64,000 nt of DNA from Caenorhabditis remanei (lineage: Eukaryota; Nematoda; Chromadorea; Rhabditida; Rhabditidae), in assembly GCF_010183535.1 (NCBI RefSeq), contig NC_071330.1:2399717-2463716 (forward strand), read 5' to 3'. The notes beneath the pieces were generated by a model. That model was not told the DNA's origin, ran no database searches, and worked only from the letters and a program-made list of their open reading frames with translations. Of this stretch, positions 23,834 to 33,691 are shown in pieces (the stretch's first letter is position 1; every line of letters begins with the position of its first letter). A program made the translations under genes and the position numbers.

Positions 23834-24248
23834 CAGACTGGTCAAAAATCGGGCCGGGATGGGCCGGGCCGAGATTTTTCTTGACCGGGCCGGGCCGGGC
23901 CGAAATTTCTCTTGGCCCGGCCCGGCCCGGTCGGCCCGGATTCAAAAATGGGTACCCATTTTTACCTATTTTTTTTTTGAAATTTTTCGAAAAAAAGAGT
24001 AAAAATGCTTAAATTATCATACATATTCACATTTTGATTCAATTTTAAATGTTCATTCGAAAACTATACTTTTTTCAAAAAAGTTCAAAAAATTTCCAAA
24101 AATTTCCAAAAATTTCCAAAAATTTCCAAAAAAAGTTGAAAAACAAAAAATGTTTTGAATAAATGTTTCAAAACGGGCCGAGCGGGCCGGGCCGGGCCGG
24201 GCCGAGATTTTTCCTGATTTTGGCCCGGCACGGCCCGTGACAAGTCTG
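23834..24248. mobile_element. hAT-like MITE, CAGACTGGTCA ends, GGGCC core
   Basis: Ends CAGACTGGTCA and TGACAAGTCTG flanked by AGCTGAGC twice (perfect 8-bp duplication). The core has GGGCCGGGCC runs near both ends and a run of four AATTTCCAAA units at about 24092-24135. Confidence 0.85.
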
Positions 24249-24683
24249 AGCTGAGCAAACAATTTATATCTCTTTTCGGCAAAATTATGTGTTTCAGCTC
24301 CTCCCACTTCTATAATATGCCGCAAAAATGTTGTCTTGTTGATTTTTTCGGACTTTTTCGAACTTTCTGACGTCGGCTAGACATCGAGGACGATGGGGGG
24401 GGGGGGTACTTTCTCTGGAGATGGCTCCGTCTGACGGTTGTCACGGCGGCCGAGATGATAGTGACCGACTCCTGTAAACTCAAACAGACACGCATTTCTC
24501 CACTATTTGAAGGCCTTTAGGTACAATGCGGCGAGTATACAGACATAATTATAACAGTACTTTATTCGCAAAAATTTAATGTCTTGTTCGATGTTATATA
24601 TTCTTCTCTTTCCTCAGCAAGAACCTTCTCCATTCGCTTCCTCTCCGATGCCCACTTTCTTTATAAACTTGATTGGGAAATCT
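24249..24683 (-). other. Spacer and possible last exon of the gene split by the LTR element
   Basis: Minus-strand reading from a good acceptor (CCTTTTCAG before 24683) gives a short open stretch beginning after AGATTTCCCAATCAAG and running to about 24595. A nine-G homopolymer lies at about 24397-24405. Coding status is doubtful, because neither a clear product nor a clear frame link upstream was found. Confidence 0.3.
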
Positions 24684-24712
24684 CTGAAAAGGTTTTTCTA
24701 TATTTTTACAGG

Positions 24713-25073
24713 CGTAACACGACCCCTACTCGTGTTAGTTTTAGACCCGTTTATACTCTAAGACATAAGCTAACGCATCTTATCTACCTTACAAGTATTT
24801 ATTATAGTTTTAGATATATAAGAAATATAATTATAAAAGTATAAAGAATAGAAGTAAGATAAAATTATAAAGAAAGGTAAAGGAAGTATAAATAAAGGAG
24901 ATAGAATAAAAAGAGAGGGTTCTCTCACATCACGGTTCCTCTCAACCACAACTCCAACCCCACTGACGATCTCTCCTTTCCTCCTCCTTTTATACCAGCC
25001 CTTTCCGTGGGCGGGACCTTGTCCGCGCGCTCTTGGGAGAAGGATTTGGCACGGTGCTAGCGCACCGTGTTAC
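24713..25073 (-). repeat. 3' LTR
   Basis: On the + strand it runs from CGTAACACGACCCC to CGCACCGTGTTAC; the ends GTAACACG / CGTGTTAC form the terminal inverted repeat. It looks identical to the copy at 27754-28114. Confidence 0.9.
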
Positions 25074-25749
25074 ATCCCCCTTTTCCATGAGTCGAGCGCC
25101 CTCGATCGACATCCAAAAGGTCCGTTTCAGCAAAGCAGTGCGGATTGATGTTGATTTGAAATTTTGAATGCTTGATGATGTTAGTTCAGCTCCAGAAAAT
25201 CCTTATACGGCTTGATCAGTTCCATTAGGAAATCCTTATATCGTTTGACTTGTATGCATAGTTGTTGATTTGTTGTATTGAATTGGAATAGCAGACTGAA
25301 TCGATTGATGAACTTGGCTTTAGATGTAGATTCCATTCGAATTGAAGTGGGAGGGTTTCGATTGATGTTGATTGATTTGATAGAGAAATCAGTTGGTTTG
25401 GTGTGAAGCGAGAGTTTTCGATCTGTGAATGAATAGAACGAAATAGAAAAATAAAGAGTGAAAGGAAACGTTAAAATAATCGTAGACTAGTTTCAAAATC
25501 TGAAAAGGGTGTTAACAATCCAAGAGGAATAGGTAAAGATGAGGATGAGAAAAAACATTAAGAAGCTTAGACAACTGATATAGACAAGGAGAATGTGATT
25601 TTTTAGAAGCAAGAGCAAGAGAAAATTTGGATGAATAATCGAAAACTTTGGTTTTACACAAAAAGCTAGTACAATAAAATAGTATTACATTCAGTAGAAA
25701 TTTAAATATTTGCAAAATGATTTGAATGATACTACAACATAACTTAAAA

Positions 25750-26349
25750 CAAAAATACCAAATTTTCCTCATTTTTCGACATTTTGATCTTTTGTAGTTG
25801 ATTTGCTCGGCTTGTCCTTCTTCTTCATTCCTTGTTGTGACGTAGCGGTTTCACGGCTTGCCAGCTTTCCATTCTTTCCTGAACCATTTTGCTTCTTGTT
25901 CTTCTGCTTTTCCGCGGCAACATGGTTTTTCTTCATCTGCTTCACATTCTGACTTCCACGATTCCAGTATTGATGACGATTTCCGTACTGTCCAAAGTGA
26001 TTTGTAGTTCCGTTTTCGTTGATGTTGATTAGAGTTGATCTTCTTGCATCTGTTGAACATCTTCCAGAATATCCTTTGGAATCTCTTGTTGTGTGACTTC
26101 CTCATTCTTCTCTTCTTTGTTGACGTTTTCTTCTGTTTCCTTCTGCACACGATGATGACTTTCGGAGTTGGAAACCTCCGATTGGGATACTTTGGAAATT
26201 TCATCTCCGAAAAACGGAATATGGGGTTTCTCCCAATTTCCATTTCCGGTTGGAACATAACCATTTCTTCCATACACTTGATCATTCCAATTCCAGCTAC
26301 TGTACACTGCAGGTTGGCCTCTCCAACGATCTTGATGTTTTCTTGACAT
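25750..26349 (-). CDS. Gag-like reading frames of the LTR element
   Basis: The first frame starts at 26349 with MSRKHQDRWRGQPAVYSSWN and ends in VQQMQEDQL (stop at 26029-26031). An overlapping frame, shifted and continuing toward 25770, is rich in Asn, Gln, Gly and Lys (HFGQYGNRHQYWNRGSQNV, then KQMKKNHVAAEKQKNKKQNG) and ends KDQNVEK. The composition (aromatic plus Arg/Gly, then basic low complexity) suits an RNA-binding Gag. The two parts may be joined by a frameshift or small intron, or the copy may be mutated. No zinc knuckle of the CCHC type is seen. Confidence 0.5.
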
Positions 26350-27753
26350 TGCTTCTAGAAATCATAACTAGATTACTTTGAAGTGTGATCAAATGAGTTG
26401 TAAATGGACAGACTTGGTGAAGTTGGTGATACATGCAGTGCAAATAGACTGGAAGTTTTTTTTACAGTTAGACTTAGTTATGAAAAAGTTTTTTTTTTTA
26501 TAAACAAAGTGTATTTTGATTATTTGAGTGTTAAAATAATTACGAGTGATTTTTTTTTTTTTTTAAATTTTGAAAGATGTTAATAATATTGCATCAACTA
26601 GAATTATTTTGAAAGATAAGATTGATATAATGAAAGATAGAATATTCTAAAGACTAATTAAGTGAAGTAGAGATGATAAATATTAGGAAAAGATAATTGA
26701 TTTGATTAATAAGTGATTAAACTAGTTTGATTGAGTTAAAATGAGTAAGATAAGTGTACTAAAGTGAGTGAGTTGAGTTGCGTGTGAGTAGTGAGTAATA
26801 AGTGAAGTGAGGGAAATATTGAGTAACTCCCTAGGAACAAGACTATTTTCTAAATGCGACTTTACATGTCAAAGAAAGAAAACATGCAAAGTGAGAATGC
26901 AAAAGAAAATCGGACAATGGAGAAAATTCGATCCATAGCATCTCTGAAATGCTTTCTATGTGCGTCCACATAGGTCCCTTGATCCGTTCCTGACGATAAA
27001 GACTCCACCTCCCGGCAGCCCAAGGGGGGTGGGGCTTACCGTATGCAGCAGCTGCTCAATGACCTCTTCTATTAGACATTCCTAGGCTCTCAAGATTTAC
27101 AAATGACGAATACGATCGCCGACAAAGACAGCAGGGGATCAGGCAAACAATAAGAGGTGACGGTTCAGATTACGGTGTAATCTAATCCCTTGTGATCCAT
27201 AAATCGCACTCTGGGGTGTCGCAAATATTCGATTGTCGCCTTTCTTTCCCAGCAATCGTCCTTCTTGATTGACAATTGGTTAATCCTTTGAGCTGTTTGG
27301 TATTTTACACAAGATGGGTTACGGTATAAAATTAATAACGCGAGAGTTTAATCATGCATAATACCTACAATTTTGATGCCTGCCTTTTAACATCTTTTTA
27401 TTTAATCATCTTTATTATTACTTAGCCCAAACTCTCATAACCTGATCTTAAGTTAATACTCTCTAAGAGTTTACCCGGAGTGATGATTTTATTTACGCGT
27501 TTTATTAAAGCTGGCCCTGGGCGGGTTTTATGGGCACAGAAATATTTTGATAATGCTCAAGATTCTACACTACTCACCTTCCTTGGGCAGTGAATTCTCA
27601 AAAACAAGGATAGATAAGCAATGCAGTGTATACCCTTAAGAGATATACAGCTCACTAAGCTACTCCTACACATGATTATTACGTTATGAACTAATACTTT
27701 AACTTAAGCGAAGAGTACCTCAAAGAAGTATCTTCTCAAGGTGGGAACCTCCA

Positions 27754-28114
27754 CGTAACACGACCCCTACTCGTGTTAGTTTTAGACCCGTTTATACTCT
27801 AAGACATAAGCTAACGCATCTTATCTACCTTACAAGTATTTATTATAGTTTTAGATATATAAGAAATATAATTATAAAAGTATAAAGAATAGAAGTAAGA
27901 TAAAATTATAAAGAAAGGTAAAGGAAGTATAAATAAAGGAGATAGAATAAAAAGAGAGGGTTCTCTCACATCACGGTTCCTCTCAACCACAACTCCAACC
28001 CCACTGACGATCTCTCCTTTCCTCCTCCTTTTATACCAGCCCTTTCCGTGGGCGGGACCTTGTCCGCGCGCTCTTGGGAGAAGGATTTGGCACGGTGCTA
28101 GCGCACCGTGTTAC
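27754..28114 (-). repeat. 5' LTR
   Basis: In element orientation this is the upstream LTR, with the promoter-like TATAAAAGGAGG near its middle and the primer-binding site directly after it at 27753-27740. Confidence 0.9.
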
Positions 28115-28135
28115 ACAGGAAACGAAAATACTTAC

Positions 28136-28243
28136 CCCTTCAAAGAGTCCACCTTGACTGTGTTGCCCATAGGCTCATCATATAGATGAGTTTTGTGCCA
28201 TCCAAGCACACTTCTGGATCAGAGGAGGAATCGCACATCATAA
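28136..28243 (-). pseudogene. Exon-like fragment beside the LTR element
   Basis: Bounded by an acceptor (TTTCAG before 28243) and a canonical donor (GTAAGTATTTT from 28135). One frame reads MMCDSSSDPEVCLDGTKLIY and, after a two-base shift, DEPMGNTVKVDSLKG. Both halves look protein-like, which suggests a small frameshifting insertion in a former exon. The LTR element sits 21 bases into the following intron. Confidence 0.35.
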
Positions 28244-28303
28244 CTGAAAGAAATTTGATGAAAGTTAGAAACTTTTTAATTGTTCACTTACGAAGACATG
28301 TTA

Positions 28304-28521
28304 TCACAAACTGTAGTCTCCTTCTACCTCTTCATCGTCCAGGAAATCGGAGAACTCTCCCTCTTTTTCTTCTTCATCATTACTATCACCTGCGCCCTTT
28401 TTTGTTTCTTTCTGAAAAAATAACAATTTTTAGTTTTAAACCAAGAATAAATAAAATTGCTTACTCGGGTGGCCATTTCAATTAGTGTCATGCACGTGCC
28501 ACACCTCAATGGAGATGACAT
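28304..28521 (-). CDS. Small acidic 54-aa protein, possible 5' part of a broken gene
   Basis: Exons 28521-28465 and 28411-28304 join in phase: MSSPLRCGTCMTLIEMATR, then a Lys/Glu/Asp-rich tail ending DDEEVEGDYSL. A TTTCAG lies 7 bases before the ATG. It contains a CxxC pair (CGTC). It lies just upstream of the exon-like piece at 28136-28243, so it may be the start of a longer gene that has lost its frame. Product unknown. Confidence 0.35.
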
Positions 28522-28834
28522 TTTCTCTCTGAAATAGAACAATTGTCATCCAGATCGAGCTATTTGAATCCACCGTGTCCGACCATACCAACCTCGCAAA
28601 GCGAAAGCTAAGCTTGCATGTTATGTTCACATAACGCAAGCAGCCGGGCCTCAGACCCCCCGGAGTGTTGACAGTCTCCTGATCCCCGAATTAGGTTCCT
28701 GTCCCGCACCAAACTAAAATGTAATTTGTATCACAAAATTATTCTAATTTAGTTTATACTTATTACGTATTTTACTTTCTGTTAATTAACTCCCTTCTTC
28801 CCTGTCTCTTTAACCCCATTTCACAAGGGAAGTA

Positions 28835-29160
28835 CACGACGGATCGAGTTGAACTTTTTCTATAAAATTGACCATAGATACTTTCGACCCTGCTGATTCC
28901 AAATCTGCAAGAGAAATCTGCTAAATGATCACGTGGATCGAGTTATGACCCGTCAAACTTTTCAATTTGTTCATGTGGTTAAGCTTTTCACGTGAACTTT
29001 CAATAGTCTATCGAAATTTGTGCTGTAGAATTGCAAGTTTGACGGGTCATAACTCGGCCCACGTAAGCATATAGCAGATTTTTTTAGCAGATTTGGAATC
29101 AGCAGGGTCGAAAGTATCTATGGTCAATTTTATAGAAAAAGTTCAACTCGGTCCGTCGTG
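28835..29160. mobile_element. TA-flanked palindromic MITE, CACGACGGA ends
   Basis: TA-flanked ends CACGACGGATCGAGTTGAAC and GTTCAACTCGGTCCGTCGTG. Both arms contain GACCATAGATACTTTCGACC / GGTCGAAAGTATCTATGGTC and a second inverted pair around GACCCGTCAAACTT / AAGTTTGACGGGTC. A Tc/mariner-type non-autonomous element is likely. Confidence 0.7.
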
Positions 29161-30172
29161 TACTACTTTTTTGTCAGGCGGAAGTAATATTCCACTCAAT
29201 TCAAAATAGGGTGGTTCAGTGGTTTTATGGAAGTGCCCGATGAGCTGACAACTCAAGTATTTACAAGAACCATTTATTAGTTTATTTTTTTTACAGTAGA
29301 AGCCCTTCTCTTACAAAACACAATAATAGCGGTTATAAGAACACAATTAAAAGAACAACACTGGATTAATGACTTTAGGCCAAGCGAGGGGAGTTTTTTG
29401 AGTGATATGGATAAAAATATCATTTGAGTGATATGGATAAATTATTTTATGCATTTTGCAATGTTAACACATGTGTCCCGGCGGGTTTCTTCCGTCATTT
29501 CAATAACTCCTTGAGCTATTATTGATATCCTAGCTATCTCGTTGATACAGTCTTCCTGTCCGCGACAAATGCTACTCCAGACTATCGGTTGGATGCGACG
29601 ATTCAGGATGTTTTAAAAATTTGTTCGAGAAGGCTTTCTGTGTCAAACTTTCTCTTACGTCCTCGCTTTGATTTCGGAGAAACTGTAGGGAGAGCGACTC
29701 GACTGACTCATTCTCTCCATGTTGAATGGCATGCTTCTTTATTAGGTCTATCCAGGCCTGGGCAAACATTTCGGGACCTTCCAATCTACGAACCATTTTC
29801 GTTAGCTCCTTCAAGGTAGCTCCGCCCACTTGGGCCTAATAAATTTAAAAATATTTAAACCCCACAAATAAGTTTCATTTCCATATCCATTAAATCTCTC
29901 GCCAAATTCATTCTTATCTTATTAGCCGTCTCCTCGTCGACAATATAGTTTCTTGATTGCAGAATTCGAGAGTAAAGTTGAACTTGGAGGGTTGGATAGG
30001 CGGTTTGGGAGTGGAGAAGAGATTTCAAATTATTGTTCGCGTTCCCGGCATCCATGTCGAAGTGTTTGGCAAGTTTTGTCAGATACTCCCAAAGTGTTGA
30101 CTGAAAAAATCTAACTGAAGACCCATAATGTTATCAAGAAAATTCAAGAATTTCTAAATTGTATATTGCTTA

Positions 30173-31095
30173 CTAGGGAATGTTCCAGACGTAATTTGGC
30201 CTTTCATATTGACTCATATCCTATAAGGTACTTCTGAACACGCTGATTCCGAGTATGTAATCCAATTTTGCTGAACGCATCATTGAACTGAGATATATGC
30301 ATTTTAAGTCATTTCTAGTGCAAAAATCGCATTTTTCCAGACTTGTCAAAAATCGGGCCGGGCCGGGCCGAGATTTTTCTTGAGTTTGGCCCGGCGGGCT
30401 GGGCCGGGCCGGGCCGGGCCAAAATTTTTCCTGATTTCAAAAAATGGGAACCCGTTTTTACCAAATTTTATTTGAAATTTTTCGAAAAAATAGAGTAAAA
30501 ATGCTTAAATTACCATACATATTCACATTTTTTCTAAAATTTCCAAAAAAAAATCAAAAACTCAACATGTTTCAAAAGAGCCTGGCCGGGCCAAAATTTT
30601 TCCTGATTTCGGCCCGGCCCGGCCCGTGACAAGTCTGCATTTTTCAAGATGCTGAAAATCAATTTTAGACTCAATTTTTCTAATTTTTTCTGTCTAATAC
30701 CTGTGAATTGAGATTGAAAAAGCACATTAGAAACTTTTTCTAGTAAAAACAGTTTTCAGGAAAAGTTTAATCACGACGGTGCAAATGCCAAAAATGAAAG
30801 TGATACAATTATTTTCCTCAAAACTGTTTTTACTAGAAAAAGTTTCTAATGTGCTTTTTCAACCTCAATTCACACGTATTACACAGCAAAAAATAGAAAA
30901 GTAGGGTCTAAAATTGATATTCAGCCTCTTGAAAAATGCGATTTTCGCACTAGAAATGACTTAAAACGCATGTATCTCAGTTCAGTCTAGGGTTCTGCAA
31001 AATTGGATCACATATTCGGTATCAGCGTGTTCAGAAGTACCTTATAGGATATAAGCCAATTTAAAAGGCCAAATTACGTCTGGAACATTCCCTAG
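30173..31095. mobile_element. CTAGGGAA palindromic MITE (copy A) with nested hAT-like MITE
   Basis: Ends CTAGGGAATGTTCCAGACG and CGTCTGGAACATTCCCTAG, flanked by TTA on both sides. Long arms pair through CTTATAGGATATRAG, CTCAGTTCA and AGTTTCTAATGTGCTTTTTC. A complete 300-bp hAT-like MITE (30338-30637) is inserted in the left arm. Confidence 0.8.
30338..30637. mobile_element. hAT-like MITE, CAGACTTGTCA ends, GGGCC core
   Basis: Ends CAGACTTGTCA and TGACAAGTCTG flanked by CATTTTTC on both sides (perfect 8-bp duplication). Core carries GGGCCGGGCC / GGCCCGGCCC. Confidence 0.85.
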
Positions 31096-31437
31096 TTAGG
31101 ATATCTGCTTTGTTGAGATTTCAAATATGTGGAGGTCCTATATTATTGTTGTTATTTTCAGCATCAGATGTTGAAAAATCATTCTTATTTATAGAACACA
31201 TGTGGGGTTTGTCCGAATCTATGTCACAAGGTCTGCAAGTTTAGAAAAATGAGAAAGAAAAAAACTAGTGTGAATCTCAAAAACAATCAAAATCTTTTTT
31301 TTCCATCTCTCTCCCAGTTCAAAAACCTTTACCTGATATTTTTTCAAATAGTCTTTTGACACATGCGTGACAACATGCCTCCACCTGATCGGCATTGAGA
31401 ACTTGTTGAATTTCCATTTCGAAGTACGACGAGAGTA

Positions 31438-32892
31438 CTGAAAAATGATTAAATCATCTCCAAAGACGGTTATTAACGAGAAAAGTACTGGTCATTTCGT
31501 CACGCAAGAATATTTCGATCGTAACGGAATGGTTTCCGTTCCTTTTTTTTGACTCACTTTTCCATTGTCACTTAGAGTCGCTAGAGCGGCGCAGACTATT
31601 ATTAGATCTTTCTTTCATGTATAAAACCTTGTCTCCAAAGAAATAAATATTCCGAACATTTCCTTTGTAAAATTTTCTAATGTATCTAATTTATGTCGGC
31701 ATAATTTCCATATACGCTCTCTCCTGTCGAATTCCTCTAAAATAGGTTCCCAATTTCTCATTAACAGAACTTTGCGTTGTTGGAATGCCCTTCTTTCTCA
31801 CTTTTTCCCCCAACGTCCCTCATCTATTGTTTTCAAATCCCATATTGCATCATATAACTTTGACAATTTTCTGATTCTCAACAATTTTAACTTTTAATGT
31901 TTCGTATTTTTACTTCGTATATATATTTTTACCTTGATATGTATAAGCGGCCTTTGGTCCTTCAATCAATAAATATTATAGAGAGTGAGTTTCAATTGTT
32001 TACTAAAAAATGAAAGATTAGAGAAAAATTCAGACAAGCTCAACACTTTACGCTTTAAAAAACACTTTAAAACGCTTAAAAAAGATTTTCCTAGTTAAAA
32101 ATAAAACTGTTGAAACAAACATACCTTTATCACCATGCGAGAATTCAATAAAAATCAAAAGTACAGGGACCATCCATTTCCGTGAGGCGGTCGAATAATA
32201 GATTAAAAAATAAACATTAGTATTTAATAAAAATCAAAAATATACAGTATTTTATGTTGACCATTCCGTTAGGGCAACTGAGAGGTTAGACTGACGAAAA
32301 TGTCAAGTAATGTCTCTCGGTAGAGAGATTGCGAAACACAGAATTTTCCGTTAGTCATTTTTCAGTAAACATAAACAACACAACTGGCTGTGGTTTTAAT
32401 ATATTTATTAAAGAAGATAGAATAGACGCTCTCCCCTGGGCTTTTATACCAAGAACAGAGGCGAAGCTTATAACAGTATATAAAGTAGGGTAGTATAGTA
32501 TAGATGATGATTCACCTAGACGGTGAATCATAAAGTGCAATAAGGTGAAAGGGGGCACGAAAGTGGGAGAGTGTACACTGTACAATCGAGTACAGACTCG
32601 TCTTAGAACATTTGAAAAAAGGTCAGAAGTTTGAATTTGAAAAATCAGAAATATCAATGACGCATCCGCATCGCATCTTTCAGAGCTACCGTAATCTCTG
32701 AAATTCAGAAGTTTGGGTCTCGACACGATTTGTCGAACAAAATAATAATAATATGTTTTTGTCTCTTTGAAAAAAAAAACATCAGGAAAAGCTATTTTTA
32801 TGCTAAAACCAGCTCAAAATAATCTGGAATTAGGGCCGTGCTGCAACGTTGCAAACATGGGAGGAGTCAATTGAAAACATAATAGTACACAG
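31438..32892. other. Spacer with a possible solo LTR
   Basis: No supported exon. On the minus strand about 32490-32257 contains TTGGTATAAAAGCCCAGGGG, then AATAAATATATTAAAACC and an end GGTCAACA, an order (TATA, polyadenylation signal, CA end) reminiscent of an LTR. No target duplication or partner was found. GTCTCGACACGATT (about 32717-32730) is the dispersed motif also seen at about 4236. Confidence 0.35.
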
Positions 32893-33265
32893 CAGAGTTG
32901 TCAGGAATCCGGATTCCGGAAATTCCGGATCCCGGAATTCCGGAAAATGAAAATTTTTATTCCGATTCCGGTTTTTTGAGTCTCCTTTTTCCGGAATTCA
33001 GAAGTTGAAATTTGGAAATTGTTTTGAGTTTAAAAGACATCTATAGTAATTCTTTTTCGGTTTTGATCCTCAAAAATAGTTTTAAACTTTATGTATCATC
33101 GAAAACACTCGAAAAAATGACTTGGCCTTGCAAATTTAACGAATCATTCCGAATTCCGAAATTCCGGATTTCCGGGTTTTTTGTCATTCCGGTTCCGGAT
33201 TCCGGAAGATGTAAAATCTTATTCCGGATTCCGGAAACAGAAAAATGGCATTCCGTACAACTCTG
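32893..33265. mobile_element. hAT-like MITE, CAGAGTTGTCAG ends, GGAATCC core
   Basis: Ends CAGAGTTGTCAGGAATCCGG and GGCATTCCGTACAACTCTG flanked by GTACACAG on both sides (perfect 8-bp duplication). The core is built from GGAATTCCGGAATCCGG-like units instead of GGGCC, with AAACTTTATGTATCATCGAA in the middle shared with the copies at 50390 and 57026. Confidence 0.85.
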
Positions 33266-33438
33266 GTACACAGAGAATGATGCAACCGACCGAAGCAATA
33301 GAATTACAACATTTACAAATTACTTTATCAATTGGTATGCTCGCTCGAAGAATATGAATATAGACTTAAATTATTTTCACATAAAACGGACTCATAAGTG
33401 CGAAGCGTAAGGTCCGCAACAAAAAAAGTTGAATGTTT

Positions 33439-33577
33439 TTCCGAGTCGCGTAGCGTGCGCGTCGCGGTTTATATTGAAAGATTCGACAAATAAACATAAA
33501 ATTTGAGTTTGGCAGAGTGCCAAGGTCGTATCTTTGTCGATATAAACCGGGACGCGCACGCAACGCGTCTCGGAAAA
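33439..33577. mobile_element. Palindromic element with GTGCGCGTCGCG arms
   Basis: CCGAGTCGCGTAGCGTGCGC / GCGCACGCAACGCGTCTCGG and GTTTATATTGAAAG / GATATAAAC pair as inverted arms around AAACATAAAATTTGAGTTTGG. A related, longer copy occupies about 40555-40770. Exact ends and target duplication are unclear. Confidence 0.5.
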
Positions 33578-33691
33578 ATTCAGAACAGACAAAATGATGA
33601 TCATATAAACGTCAAGAGACAGAGATTTGATGATGGACCCGAAAAACAGAAAAAGTTGTAATGGGAAATGAGAAAAAACATTAAATTGATA

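Larger units (their letters stand above)
24713..28114 (-). mobile_element. Young non-autonomous LTR retrotransposon
   Basis: Two 361-bp LTRs (24713-25073 and 27754-28114) look identical and are flanked by ACAGG (24708-24712 and 28115-28119), a 5-bp target duplication. On the minus strand the 5' LTR is followed at once by TGGAGGTTCCCACC, a tRNA-type primer-binding site, and the 3' LTR is preceded by GGAAAAGGGGGAT, a polypurine tract. Each LTR carries TATAAAAGG on the minus strand. The 2.7-kb interior codes only for a short Gag-like product. No reverse transcriptase, protease or integrase is present, so it depends on an autonomous partner. Identical LTRs mean recent insertion. Confidence 0.9.
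29572..31437 (-). pseudogene. Fragmented uncharacterised gene, three exon-like blocks
   Basis: Blocks in transcript order: 31437-31333 (LSSYFEMEIQQVLNADQVEA then CCHACVKRLFEKIS), 30100-29855 (STLWEYLTKLAKHFDMDAGN and on through LYSRILQSRNYIVDEETANK) and about 29835-29572 (GGATLKELTKMVRRLEGPEM through HPTDSLE and a stop). Each has a good acceptor, but block 1 ends in phase 1 and block 2 begins in phase 0. Between blocks 2 and 3 only a 25-30-base gap with GT/AG is available, which is too short for a normal intron. A 923-bp MITE sits between blocks 1 and 2. I read it as a decayed or misassembled gene; helical, no known domain. Confidence 0.4.

Noticed and set aside
24085..24325. Minus-strand frames with GPARPARP and IFGNFWKFLE repeats
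   Set aside because: They translate the GGGCC runs and the AATTTCC tandem inside the hAT-like MITE. Similar frames at 51848-52042 and 58752-59048 are rejected for the same reason.
32257..32726. Solo LTR or a 123-codon minus-strand protein
   Set aside because: TATA and AATAAA words are in LTR-like order, but no target duplication or partner LTR was found, and the reading frame has no recognisable content. Left as a remark only.
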